A DNA stretch of 64,000 bases from NCBI GenBank assembly GCA_963726085.1, contig CAVSAR010000006.1:1-64000 (forward strand), written 5' to 3'. The position numbers were made by a program, and so were the translations under genes. Positions within the stretch are counted from its first letter, which is position 1. Each line of letters opens with the position of its first letter. This stretch comes from ZC4RG30 sp963726085. GTDB taxonomy: Bacteria > Pseudomonadota > Gammaproteobacteria > Steroidobacterales > Steroidobacteraceae. Shown here piece after piece: positions 26,024-34,542 of this stretch. The notes below the pieces were generated by a model. That model did not search any database and was not told where the DNA came from. It saw only the letters and a program-made list of their open reading frames with translations.

Positions 26024-26935
26024 ATGTACAACCAGATCAACGCCATCGATCTGAATGGACTGCTTCTTTTCCATGAATTGGCGGGCGCCTCCAGTCTGCG
26101 GCAGGCAGCGATCAGGCTGCGGGTTCCCTCAGCCACCGTAAGCCGCAAATTGCGCGATCTGGAGCGGGACCTGGGCGCGGTCCTGTTCAAACGCGGACCG
26201 CGGCGCATGACGCTGACCGATGCCGGCACGGCGCTGTTTGAGCACAGCAAGGGCATTGTGGCCGCAGTCAATGCCGCGCAAATTGCCGTTACGGATACGC
26301 AGTCCCGGCCGAAGGGATGCATCAGGGTCAGCCTGCCGTTTGGCTTTGGGACCAACCTGGTTGCCATCGCAATGGCCAAGTTTGCGTTGGCCCATCCGCA
26401 GGTGAGCCTGGTGGTTCAGGCCACTGATCGCATCGTGGACGTGACCTCGCAGTCGTTCGACGTGGCGTTTAATGTCGGACCGGTAAAGAACGAAAGCCTG
26501 CCTGCGGTAAAGATCAGTGAATTGCACCGCGGTGTGTACGCCAGCAGTGATTTTTGCGCCGCGCGTGGTGCCCCACTCAAACCCGCCGATCTGCTCAGGT
26601 TCGATTGCATTCCGCTGGAGGGGCAAAGGGCTGCAGGGCTGTGGACTTTTCGGGACGGAGGACGGCGCGTGACGGTGCAGTCGCGTGTCAGCGTAACCGA
26701 TGTCACCACCGCCTTTCACATGATGCAGGGCGGCCTGGGGTTCGCGATCCTGCCCAACTTCCTGGTTCGCGATGCACTGCAGGCAGGCACCGTGCGCCAG
26801 GTTCTGCCGAACTGGTCGATACCGCCGCTGGCCGTCACAGCCACCTATCTGGACCGCCGGCACGTCCCGCTGCGGGTCCGTGCTTTCCTGGATTTCATCC
26901 GCACCGAGATAAAGCCGTTGACCCGGTCGTTCTAA
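26024..26935 (+). CDS. LysR-family transcriptional regulator
   Basis: The 303-residue protein has an N-terminal LysR helix-turn-helix (LLLFHELAGASSLRQAAIRLRVPSATVSRKLRDLERDLGAVLF) and a C-terminal substrate-binding domain starting near residue 95 (GCIRVSLPFGFGTNLVAIAM). It belongs to the group similar to DmlR-type regulators by overall pattern. It starts 12 bases after mdh, so it may be co-transcribed with it. A palindrome just after its stop could be its operator for the TonB receptor gene; that is only a positional guess. Confidence 0.9.
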   Translation: MYNQINAIDLNGLLLFHELAGASSLRQAAIRLRVPSATVSRKLRDLERDLGAVLFKRGPRRMTLTDAGTALFEHSKGIVAAVNAAQIAVTDTQSRPKGCIRVSLPFGFGTNLVAIAMAKFALAHPQVSLVVQATDRIVDVTSQSFDVAFNVGPVKNESLPAVKISELHRGVYASSDFCAARGAPLKPADLLRFDCIPLEGQRAAGLWTFRDGGRRVTVQSRVSVTDVTTAFHMMQGGLGFAILPNFLVRDALQAGTVRQVLPNWSIPPLAVTATYLDRRHVPLRVRAFLDFIRTEIKPLTRSF

Positions 26936-26947
26936 CAGCGGCTCACT

Positions 26948-26968
26948 AATGGAACAGACTGTTCCATT
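26948..26968 (+). promoter_or_regulatory. 21-bp palindrome upstream of the TonB-dependent receptor
   Basis: AATGGAACAG (26948-26957) and CTGTTCCATT (26959-26968) are perfect 10-base arms around one central base. The site is 13 bases after the lysR stop and 90 bases before the receptor gene. Its symmetry suggests a homodimeric repressor or activator site controlling the receptor; the protein is unknown. Confidence 0.65.
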
Positions 26969-26998
26969 TACGACTTGCTCACTGGACAGGTTATCGCA

Positions 26999-27031
26999 TT
27001 ACGCTAGCCTTACGCTGGCGTTACGTCGGCG
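26999..27031 (+). repeat. Three tandem 11-bp repeats in the receptor promoter region
   Basis: TTACGCTAGCC, TTACGCTGGCG and TTACGTCGGCG follow each other without gaps. The 11-base period is close to one helical turn, so a protein could bind successive copies on one DNA face. They lie 27 bases before the receptor ATG, between a weak promoter region and the ribosome site. Confidence 0.6.
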
Positions 27032-27058
27032 AAAAGAACAATTTTCGGGAGGGGAGCC

Positions 27059-29455
27059 ATGTTTAAGCAGAATCAGACGCGTGCCCAGGTCCAACACACT
27101 GTTGCGCAGGGCGTGGCCCTTGCATTGCTGGGTATGGCCGGTGGGGCGCTGGCCGCCGAACCCACTGGCAACCCCGAAGAACTGAAGGAGGTTGTGGTCA
27201 CGGCACAGTTTCGCGAACAGAGCGTGCAGGACATACCCCTGTCCATTACCGCGATTTCCGGCGCCCTGATGGATGCGCGCAGCCAGACCAACATCGCCGA
27301 AGTGGCCAACCAGGCTCCCAACGTTACCTTGAAACCACAGGGCGCCGCCTTCGGTCCGGCCATGGGCGCCTCGATACGCGGGGTGGGCCAGTTCGACTTC
27401 AACCCGGCGCTCGAGCCCGGCGTTGGCCTGTATGTCGATGATGTGTATTACGCGACGCTGACCGGCTCCATCATGGATCTGCTTGACCTTGAGCGGGTGG
27501 AGATACTGCGTGGCCCGCAGGGCACCCTGGCTGGAAAGAACTCCATCGGCGGCGCGGTGAAGATGTACTCGCGCAAGCCCACGGGCGAAGGCGGCTATGT
27601 TTCCGCCACCTACGGCTCCCGCGACCGGGTCGATCTGCGGGCCATGGGCGATTTCGCGCTGGCGGATAACCTGTTCGCGCGCCTGTCGGGCGTGAGCAAG
27701 CAGCAGACCGGTCCGGTTTCGCGGCTGGATTACGGATGCACGCATCCCACCAGCGGCGTGCCGATCCTTGAATCCGTGGGCCAGGACTGCAAGGTTGGCA
27801 CCATGGGTGACGTCAACTACTCGGCGCTGCGCGCGCAGCTGCGCTGGATGCCATCCGACGCCATCGAAATCAATGGTTCCATGGATTTCACCAACGACCA
27901 CCGTACGCCGGCCGGCGCAGTGCTGGTGCAGACCACCTCGACAGTCAATCCGAACGTGCAGCCGGTGCCGGGCGTGACCAACCTGCCGCTGTCCGCGTTC
28001 CTGCCCCCGGCCGGCTCCTATTACAACTACGCCAGCTTCTACAATCCGGCGGGGACTTTCCACCGCTTGGTTCCACCGAACCTGGGCGCCGCGACCCCGA
28101 TGCTGGAGACGCGACCGCCCATCGAGGTGAAGTTCCAGGGCTGGGGTGGCGCCCTGAATATCGACTGGAAGCTGTCCGACCGGCTTTCGTTGAAGTCGAT
28201 CAGCGCGTATCGCGCGTACGACAGTTTCTTCTCCAATGACAACGATCTGTCGCCGCTGGCCAGTTCGCTGGGCTTTGGCGATCTGACGTTCCATTCCTTC
28301 AGCCAGGAGCTGCGGCTCAATGGCGCCGCGCTCGCAAACGACCGGCTTGAATACACCCTCGGCGCCTTTTACATGAACCAGGGATCCATCTACGCGACCA
28401 CCCAGGACCTGCGCTATTCGGCCACCGGGCTTACCCAGTTCCAGGGCGACGACCCGGTGAATGCCAATACCACGGCGTTCTACGGTCAACTGGCCTTCCA
28501 CCTCACCGACAAGCTGACCACCAACCTCGGCCTGCGTTACACCGACGAGCACAAGGACTATACGTTTTCCCGACGCACCTATTCCGGTGCCGTATCTCCG
28601 GCGCTGGGTGCGATTGATGGCCTCACGAGCAACTACGACGGCAACAAGACCGATTACCGGGTCAACTTCCAGTACGACTGGACCGATTCGCTGATGACCT
28701 ATGTGCAGTGGGCCACGGGCTTCAAGGGCGGCGGCATCTCGCCACGACCGTTTTCAGCGGCGCAGGCCGTGCCATTCAATCCCGAGACCCTGGATTCCTA
28801 TGAACTCGGCGTGAAATCGGATCTGTTCGATCGGAAGTTGCGCGTCAATGCCTCGATCTTCTACAGCAAGTACAAAGACGTGCAGCTGACGCTGTCGTCG
28901 TGCCCGCAGTATGGCGTCGGGTTGCCTTGCGCCGTGGTTGCCAACGCGGGCGATGCAAACGTGAAGGGCGCGGAACTGGAGGTCAACTTCCGGCCCATAG
29001 CCGGGTTGTCGATAGACGGCTCGTTCAGCCTGCTCAATTTCGATTACACCTACATAAATCCGGCCGCGGGCGGACCGACGCGACCCGCCGGGCCCCAGTT
29101 CGGCATGCGACCGGCCTACGTGCCCGAGACGAAGTGGAGCCTCGGCGTGCAGTACCAATTCGAGCTGGGGGACAAGGGCTCGCTGACGCCGCGAATTGAT
29201 GTCACGAATCAGGGCGACCTCTACACCAGCGGCAGCAACGCCCCGACGAACCTCATCGAGGCCTACACGCTTGCCAATGCCCGCCTGACGTGGCACAACA
29301 GCAACGGTAACTGGGAGGCGTCGTTTGAAGTAACGAACCTCACTGATAAGTATTACTTCCTGACCCGGTTCGACCAGTTCACGACCACTGGCGTCACCGA
29401 CGGACAGCCTGGTCGCCCGCGTGAATATGCCCTTACGGTGAAGCGCAACTTCTAG
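27059..29455 (+). CDS. TonB-dependent outer-membrane receptor
   Basis: The 798-residue protein has a signal peptide ending near GGALAAE, a TonB-box-like EVVVTAQ, a plug domain (SVQDIPLSITAISGALMDARSQTNI ... RVEILRGPQGTLAGKNSIGGAV) and a long beta-barrel ending in the aromatic KRNF. The plug style is that of the family often annotated with iron or organic-substrate uptake in sphingomonads and Steroidobacteraceae-like bacteria. The ligand is unknown. A good GGGAGGGGAG ribosome site precedes ATG 27059. The upstream LysR gene and palindrome suggest substrate-dependent control. Confidence 0.93.
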   Translation: MFKQNQTRAQVQHTVAQGVALALLGMAGGALAAEPTGNPEELKEVVVTAQFREQSVQDIPLSITAISGALMDARSQTNIAEVANQAPNVTLKPQGAAFGPAMGASIRGVGQFDFNPALEPGVGLYVDDVYYATLTGSIMDLLDLERVEILRGPQGTLAGKNSIGGAVKMYSRKPTGEGGYVSATYGSRDRVDLRAMGDFALADNLFARLSGVSKQQTGPVSRLDYGCTHPTSGVPILESVGQDCKVGTMGDVNYSALRAQLRWMPSDAIEINGSMDFTNDHRTPAGAVLVQTTSTVNPNVQPVPGVTNLPLSAFLPPAGSYYNYASFYNPAGTFHRLVPPNLGAATPMLETRPPIEVKFQGWGGALNIDWKLSDRLSLKSISAYRAYDSFFSNDNDLSPLASSLGFGDLTFHSFSQELRLNGAALANDRLEYTLGAFYMNQGSIYATTQDLRYSATGLTQFQGDDPVNANTTAFYGQLAFHLTDKLTTNLGLRYTDEHKDYTFSRRTYSGAVSPALGAIDGLTSNYDGNKTDYRVNFQYDWTDSLMTYVQWATGFKGGGISPRPFSAAQAVPFNPETLDSYELGVKSDLFDRKLRVNASIFYSKYKDVQLTLSSCPQYGVGLPCAVVANAGDANVKGAELEVNFRPIAGLSIDGSFSLLNFDYTYINPAAGGPTRPAGPQFGMRPAYVPETKWSLGVQYQFELGDKGSLTPRIDVTNQGDLYTSGSNAPTNLIEAYTLANARLTWHNSNGNWEASFEVTNLTDKYYFLTRFDQFTTTGVTDGQPGRPREYALTVKRNF

Positions 29456-29546
29456 GTCCTGTTGCATTCAGCCGGCGCGTCGACTATTGGTGTGCGGTGA
29501 AGGCCGCGATACTCGGGCACTCCTTTTGAACGCACCGCACGCAGGG

Positions 29547-30137
29547 ATGGGCAAGGCGCGGCTGGAAGCCTTCAGTGATGGCGTGCTGGCCATCATCATC
29601 ACCATCATGGTGCTGGAACTGCGCGTGCCCCAAGGCACGACGCTTGCGGCGTTGCAGCCATTGCTGCCGGTGTTACTCAACTATGCGCTGAGCTTCATCT
29701 ACCTGGGCATCTACTGGAACAACCATCACCACATGCTGCACGCCACGCAGCACATCGATGGCAGCGTCCTGTGGGCCAACCTGCACCTGCTGTTCTGGCT
29801 GTCGCTGATACCATTTGTCACCAGCTGGGCTGGGGAAAGCCATTATGAGCCGCTGCCGGTTGCCATGTATGGGGTCGTGCTGCTGATGGCGGCGATGGCC
29901 TACTACCTGCTGCAACGGCGGATCATCGCGCACGACGGAGCCGGATCATTGCTGCAAAGGGCCGTGGGCCGCGACCTCAAGGGCAAGCTCTCGCCAGTGC
30001 TTTACGTGGTGGCGATTGCCTCCGTGCTGCTGTCGCCATGGATTGCCGTAGCCATCTATGTGCTGGTGGCGCTGGTCTGGCTGGTGCCTGACCGCAGGAT
30101 CGAGGGATTGCTGAGGGGCAGTACCCCGGGTACTTGA
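29547..30137 (+). CDS. TMEM175-family (DUF1211) potassium channel-like membrane protein
   Basis: From ATG 29547 the 196-residue protein shows the family hallmark ARLEAFSDGVLAIIITIMVLEL in the first helix (the FSD motif), followed by NHHHMLH, and about six membrane helices in all. Bacterial TMEM175 relatives are leak potassium channels. An upstream in-frame start at 29487 adds a non-conserved leader and is rejected. No operon partner is evident. Confidence 0.8.
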   Translation: MGKARLEAFSDGVLAIIITIMVLELRVPQGTTLAALQPLLPVLLNYALSFIYLGIYWNNHHHMLHATQHIDGSVLWANLHLLFWLSLIPFVTSWAGESHYEPLPVAMYGVVLLMAAMAYYLLQRRIIAHDGAGSLLQRAVGRDLKGKLSPVLYVVAIASVLLSPWIAVAIYVLVALVWLVPDRRIEGLLRGSTPGT

Positions 30138-30169
30138 CTATACTTTTGTCCTAGGTACTATTAGGACAA
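30134..30169 (+). promoter_or_regulatory. Promoter and operator of the second GntR gene; transcript probably leaderless
   Basis: TTGACT (30134-30139) and TACTAT (30156-30161) are separated by 16 bases. Perfect arms TTGTCCTA (30146-30153) and TAGGACAA (30162-30169) enclose the -10 element in an 8-base spacer, and the last arm base is the A of the ATG. The expected transcription start falls at or next to that A, so there is no room for a leader. A GntR dimer bound here would cover both the promoter and the start codon. Confidence 0.75.
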
Positions 30170-30549
30170 TGGATATCTCGATACTGGTCAGCTCCCCGGA
30201 ACCGGTGTACGAGCAGATCGTCCGCCAGGTGCAGGGCGGCGTCGCCAGCGGGCAGCTCAAGCCCGGCGCTCCGCTGCCCACCGTGCGCCAGCTTGCCGGC
30301 GACCTGCGACTCAACCGCAATACCGTGGCCCGCGCCTACAAGTTGCTCGAGGACCAGGGCGTGATCCTCACCGCCGGGCGCAAGGGCACCTTCGTGCGCA
30401 ACGACGCCGTACGTGAAGTGGGTCGCCTCAAGTCCGACCTGGCCGGGCGCCAGGTGCGCGAGACGGTCAGTCTGCTGCGCAATGCCGGCCTCAATGCCTC
30501 GGAGATTGCCGCGCTGTTCAAGGATGCGCTGCTGAAGGTGAAGCCATGA
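30169..30549 (+). CDS. GntR-family (YtrA-like) transcriptional regulator
   Basis: The 126-residue protein has a GntR winged helix (PVYEQIVRQVQGGVASGQLKPGAPLPTVRQLAGDLRLNRNTVARAYKLLEDQGVI) and a short C-terminal tail, as in the YtrA group. It shares the same build as the regulator at 24156-24563 but is clearly a different protein. Its stop overlaps the start of the following membrane protein by four bases, so they are translated as a pair. The operator over its own start codon suggests autorepression. Confidence 0.9.
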   Translation: MDISILVSSPEPVYEQIVRQVQGGVASGQLKPGAPLPTVRQLAGDLRLNRNTVARAYKLLEDQGVILTAGRKGTFVRNDAVREVGRLKSDLAGRQVRETVSLLRNAGLNASEIAALFKDALLKVKP

Positions 30550-31391
30550 GCGAATGGATCGATCTTATTGTCTATGCATCCCAGGCCATCGCCCTGTGGG
30601 TGTTGATGCCACGCTGGGGCGCGCGCATGGCGCTGCCCATGATGCGCGCCCGCAATGCGGCTTGGGTGGATGCGCATCCTGATGCCCTGGCCACAGTGGC
30701 ACCCGGGGTCTGGTTCCTCCCGGCCTGCTACGGATGGGCCGCACTGACCGTGCTGGTGCTGCTGGGCACGCGCCTGGGACTGTTACCGCAGGATTTGCTG
30801 CCACACGCCGCGGGCGCGTCCGGCTGGAAGATCCTGATGTCGGCCAACAACCTGATGCTGTCGCTGGGAATGATCGGTTACCTGGGCGGCGCCGTTGTGT
30901 TCCAGCTCTGGCTCAGGGGTACCGTGCCGCCCTCGCAGCTGCGCCAGGCCAGCCTGCAGCCGCGGGTCATCGACAACTATGTGCCGCGCTGGTTGCGGAC
31001 GCTGGTGTTGGTCGCGGTTGGTGCACATCTGGCGGCGTGGCTGTATGTCGGGGCCACGCACCGCTTTGAGCATCCCGGGTTCTGGCCAGTGTTCGCCGGC
31101 GTGCTGCTGTTGACTGCCGTGATGTTCGTAATGAGCCGCTACTCGGTAGTGCGGCGTACCGGCCAGTTCGACGGGATCCGGCGCGACTTTCGGCGCAGCG
31201 AAGTGCGCCTGATGTATGCCGTCCAGCTGGTGCTGGTGGGCCTGGGTGTGATCGGGCTGTGCAAGGTGCTCTACAACATTGACCTGCAGCGCCTTGGCAC
31301 GCTGGCCTTTGCGGTGTTCGTCGCGGTGAGCATGCTGAACCTGACGCGCCCCCCATCGGGGCGCGCCACCGGCCACGCTGCCGTGAACTGA
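30546..31391 (+). CDS. Multi-spanning membrane protein of unknown function
   Basis: The 281-residue protein has about six to seven hydrophobic segments, for example YGWAALTVLVLLGTRLGL, LRTLVLVAVGAHLAAWLYVG and GFWPVFAGVLLLTAVMFVMS. It is joined to the upstream gntR by an ATGA overlap. In YtrA-type loci the partner is usually an ABC transporter; here it is a standalone membrane protein with no ATPase. I do not recognise the family. Confidence 0.7.
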   Translation: MSEWIDLIVYASQAIALWVLMPRWGARMALPMMRARNAAWVDAHPDALATVAPGVWFLPACYGWAALTVLVLLGTRLGLLPQDLLPHAAGASGWKILMSANNLMLSLGMIGYLGGAVVFQLWLRGTVPPSQLRQASLQPRVIDNYVPRWLRTLVLVAVGAHLAAWLYVGATHRFEHPGFWPVFAGVLLLTAVMFVMSRYSVVRRTGQFDGIRRDFRRSEVRLMYAVQLVLVGLGVIGLCKVLYNIDLQRLGTLAFAVFVAVSMLNLTRPPSGRATGHAAVN

Positions 31392-31415
31392 CGCGGACAC
31401 GCCGCGTCCCGGACG

Positions 31416-31919
31416 CTACTGCAGAACCTGGCCGTCCCAGTGTTCGTCAGCCTTGCCGTCCACGAAGCGCCACTGGTCGAACCAGCTGGTGGTGTAGGTC
31501 TTGGTGGGATCCTTGGGATCCTTGAGCTCACGCGGGGTGATGATCACCACGTAGTCACCTTCTGCCACCACGGACACGACCTTGCTCTTCATCTTGGCAG
31601 GGCAGCTGTCCGCAGGCTTGCGGCCCAGGGTCTTGGTGAAGAAGTCCACCACCGCCTGGCGGCCCGAATTGGCCAGCGGGTTGTGCTGGTGATAGGCCTC
31701 GGTGAGGTACTTGTCGGCGTCCTGCCAGAAGTTGCACTCCAGCAGTTCCTTCTGGATGTGGTAGGCCGCCTGCTTGTTGCGATTGAGCTTGGGATCCTTG
31801 CTGGTAAACAGCGACTCCGGATCCTTGACCCCGACCACCGGTTCGCTGGCACTGGCGGCCATGGACCCCAGCGCAGCCAGCGCCAGCACCAGACACCCTG
31901 CAGATCTAGTTACATTCAT
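31416..31919 (-). CDS. Exported NTF2/SnoaL-like protein (copy A)
   Basis: A signal peptide (LVLALAALGSMAASA) precedes a ~140-residue NTF2-like fold with AYHQHNPLANSGRQAVVDFF and TTSWFDQWRFVDGKADEHWD. Such domains form a cone-shaped pocket; exported members are often annotated as polyketide-cyclase-like or of unknown role. A strong GGGGGAG site lies before ATG 31919. It is the last gene of a minus-strand group with a QorB-like oxidoreductase, an esterase and a second NTF2-like protein, but separated from them by a 72-base gap. Confidence 0.8.
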   Translation of the reverse strand: MNVTRSAGCLVLALAALGSMAASASEPVVGVKDPESLFTSKDPKLNRNKQAAYHIQKELLECNFWQDADKYLTEAYHQHNPLANSGRQAVVDFFTKTLGRKPADSCPAKMKSKVVSVVAEGDYVVIITPRELKDPKDPTKTYTTSWFDQWRFVDGKADEHWDGQVLQ

Positions 31920-31991
31920 TGATTACTCCCCCTTTTTTGGACACAGGCGATAAAGAAGGCCTGGAGGTGTTACACCGCCAGGCCCCGGATT

Positions 31992-32879
31992 TCAACTGGC
32001 AGCGCGCACCGCTGCTTCGACTATCGTCTTGAGCGGCGTGGTCGGCGCACCGATCAATTTCTCAAGCGTGCGACTGTCGTCCTGCAGCCAGCCCGCGGCG
32101 GCGGATGCATCGGAATTGCCCAGGATGGCCGCGACAAAGTCCGGCAGGCCGGCCTTGACCAGCGCCGCCTCGTAATCCGCCTGCGACAGGTTCTTGCAGG
32201 CGATGGATTTGCCCGAGGCGCGCGCGATCAACGCGGCAAACTCAGGCATAGAAAAGCTGCTGCTGCCGGCCAGTTCGAGGCGTTGGCCCGCATGCCCGCT
32301 GGCCGATGCCATCACGACCGCGGCGGCGGCCGCGTAGTCGGCACGCGTGGCCGCGGAGAACCGGCCCTCACCCGCGCAGGTGAGCAGGGTGCCGGTCTGC
32401 AGCGCCGTGGTGGCACGGCCGGCAAAATTCTCCAGGTACCAGCCATTGCGCAGCAATACGTGCGGCACGCCACTGGCCGCCAGCGCGTCTTCCGTGGCCT
32501 TGTGTTCGACGGCCAGGCCCAGCTTCGAGGTGTCAGCGCGCAGGACACTGGTGTACGCGATCAGCTTCACGCCCGCGGCCTTGGCCGCGGCAATCACGGC
32601 CGTGTGCTGGCGCGTGCGCTGGCCCACGGCGTTGCCGGAAATCAGCAGCAGCCGGTCCACTCCGCGCAGCGCCGCAGCAAGCGACTCGGGCCGGTCGTAA
32701 TCGGCCACGCGTGGCTCCACGCCGTGGGCCTGCAGGTCCACCGCCTTGGCCATGTCGCGCACGCCGGCGACCACGCTGGTGGCGGGAACTCGCTGCAACA
32801 GGGCCTCGACGACCTTGCGGCCCAGCTGTCCGGAAGCCCCGGTGACCAAGATCCGCGGCGAATTGGTTTGCGCTGTCAT
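31992..32879 (-). CDS. NmrA/QorB-like NAD(P)-binding oxidoreductase
   Basis: The 295-residue protein has an N-terminal Rossmann fold, ILVTGASGQLGRKVVEAL, and the NmrA-like continuation with VDRLLLISGNAVGQRTRQH and GVPHVLLRNGWYLEN. It closely follows the QorB (NAD(P)H:quinone oxidoreductase 2) group by pattern. A good AAGGAG site lies before ATG 32879. It starts 12 bases after the esterase gene, so the two are probably co-transcribed. Role in quinone or carbonyl detoxification is inferred from the family. Confidence 0.8.
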   Translation of the reverse strand: MTAQTNSPRILVTGASGQLGRKVVEALLQRVPATSVVAGVRDMAKAVDLQAHGVEPRVADYDRPESLAAALRGVDRLLLISGNAVGQRTRQHTAVIAAAKAAGVKLIAYTSVLRADTSKLGLAVEHKATEDALAASGVPHVLLRNGWYLENFAGRATTALQTGTLLTCAGEGRFSAATRADYAAAAAVVMASASGHAGQRLELAGSSSFSMPEFAALIARASGKSIACKNLSQADYEAALVKAGLPDFVAAILGNSDASAAAGWLQDDSRTLEKLIGAPTTPLKTIVEAAVRAAS

Positions 32880-32891
32880 CTGCGTACTCCT

Positions 32892-34532
32892 TTACATATT
32901 GCCATCGGCTACATCATCCCAGAACAGCCGCGTCTCGCGAAAAGCATCCGTGGCATGCGTGCTGTCCTCGTCGAACAGCATCACGTCGCGCCGCCGCAGC
33001 GAGTAGTCCGGCCAGCGCAGCGCAGTGGTACCCGGATCACCCGTGCGCGCGAATTCCGCCCAGGCACGACTCATGGCCTTGGCGACACGATCCGCGGCCA
33101 CCCCGCCACCAGTGTAGGGTTTCCAGCGCTCGCCGGTGGCGATGTCGAAGACCATCGGGATGCACAGCGAATGCGGCGAGCGCAACATGCCGCCCATCAC
33201 CGGCGTGTTCCACATCAGCTCGTAGCGCCACGCCTTGGCCGAGTTCTGGGCGGCCTTCATCTCCGCGATCATTATCGACTGGCGTCGCGTGCGGTCGCTG
33301 AGCATCTCGAAATACAGCTCCGATGGCGAATTCAGGGGCATCAGGCCGGTGTACAGCGCCACTGCCGCGTCACCGGCGCGCTCACCGATGAGCGCGCCCA
33401 TGCGGCGCTTGAGGGCGGCGAGGTCAAGGCGAAAGGCCTCGGCGTCGCCCATCATGAACACCGTGTTCTCGGTGCGGGTGGTGCCGATGAGCAGTGGCAC
33501 ATCGGCGTTCAGCGGATCGGCGATCGGGTCAAAGGGCTGCCGCGTGACAATGCGATTGTCGAACACCGGCACGAAGCCGCTGGGCCCGGCCGATTGCGCC
33601 GGCAATTTGCCCAGCGCGAAGTTGGCCGCCATCAGCTGCGCCAGCGGCAACTGCTGCAGTTCGCGCGCCTGGCCGGGCTTCAACCCCACCTGTTGCAGCA
33701 GGCGTTCGCCGACGACGGCACCCTCGTCGGCGCTGCGCAGCCGTCGCAGCGCGCCGCTTTGCATCGCGAAGCGATTGAACAGTCCGCGCGCGCTGGGCAT
33801 CGACCACAGGACGGCCGCCTTTTGCGCGCCCCCCGACTGGCCAAAGATCAGCACCCGCTTGGCGTCGCCGCCGAAGCGCTCGATGTTGTCGCGCACCCAG
33901 CGCAGTGCCAGCTCCAGGTCCAGGATGCCCACGTTGCCCGACGACGCGAATTCCTCGCCACCGCCAGGCAGATGCGCGTAGCCCAGCACGTTGAGGCGGT
34001 GATTGACGTTGACCACCACGACGTCGCCATGGGTGGCCAGCGCGGAGCCCTCGTACATGGGATTGGATCCGGAGCCGGCGGAGAACCCGCCGCCATGGAA
34101 CCAGACCATCACCGGCCGCCGCGTCGAGTCGATGGCCGGCGTGTACACGGTCAGGTTGAGGCAATCCTCGCTCTCGAGGCTGCCGGCCTCGCTGCCAATG
34201 CCGCTAATGGCGGCGCGATTTGATCCCGGGGGCGAGGGCTTCGCCGCCGGATCCAGTTGCGGCGCGATGATGGCCTGCTTCGGCGCTTCGCGGATACCGG
34301 CCCACGGTTGCGGCGGCTTCGGCGGCATGAAGCGGCCTGCACCGGCAGTGGAGGCACCATAGGGCACGCAGAAGAATTTGTACCCGCCGTACAGGCCCTG
34401 CTGTCCGCGTACCTTGCCGGCCATGGTCTCGACGACCGCATCGCTGACCGCGGCGCCGCGCGCCAGTCCGCCACCGGCAGCGACCAGCGCAGTCATGCCT
34501 GCCAGCACTGCACGTCGGTCCATGGTCGTCAT
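32892..34532 (-). CDS. Type-B carboxylesterase, exported (possible Tat substrate)
   Basis: The 546-residue esterase begins MTTMDRRAVLAGMTALVAAGGG, a twin-Arg-like signal. It has the oxyanion-hole HGGGF (146-150), the type-B cysteine motif ESEDCLNLTVYTP, and a nucleophile region GQSGG (Ser233). The usual family motif is GESAG, so Gln and Gly here are noncanonical but the G-x-S-x-G frame is kept. The late His region SPHSLCIPMVFD is present. It likely hydrolyses esters in the periplasm. It sits between the NTF2-like copy B (10 bases) and the QorB-like gene (12 bases), suggesting one transcript for a catabolic or detoxification step. Confidence 0.88.
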   Translation of the reverse strand: MTTMDRRAVLAGMTALVAAGGGLARGAAVSDAVVETMAGKVRGQQGLYGGYKFFCVPYGASTAGAGRFMPPKPPQPWAGIREAPKQAIIAPQLDPAAKPSPPGSNRAAISGIGSEAGSLESEDCLNLTVYTPAIDSTRRPVMVWFHGGGFSAGSGSNPMYEGSALATHGDVVVVNVNHRLNVLGYAHLPGGGEEFASSGNVGILDLELALRWVRDNIERFGGDAKRVLIFGQSGGAQKAAVLWSMPSARGLFNRFAMQSGALRRLRSADEGAVVGERLLQQVGLKPGQARELQQLPLAQLMAANFALGKLPAQSAGPSGFVPVFDNRIVTRQPFDPIADPLNADVPLLIGTTRTENTVFMMGDAEAFRLDLAALKRRMGALIGERAGDAAVALYTGLMPLNSPSELYFEMLSDRTRRQSIMIAEMKAAQNSAKAWRYELMWNTPVMGGMLRSPHSLCIPMVFDIATGERWKPYTGGGVAADRVAKAMSRAWAEFARTGDPGTTALRWPDYSLRRRDVMLFDEDSTHATDAFRETRLFWDDVADGNM

Positions 34533-34542
34533 TGCCTGAAGG

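Noticed and set aside
26999..28552. 517-codon minus-strand frame antisense to the TonB receptor
   Set aside because: The receptor is convincing on the other strand; the antisense frame has no recognisable motif.
32283..34223. 646-codon plus-strand frame antisense to the esterase and QorB-like genes
   Set aside because: It lies fully opposite two well-supported genes and has no domain.
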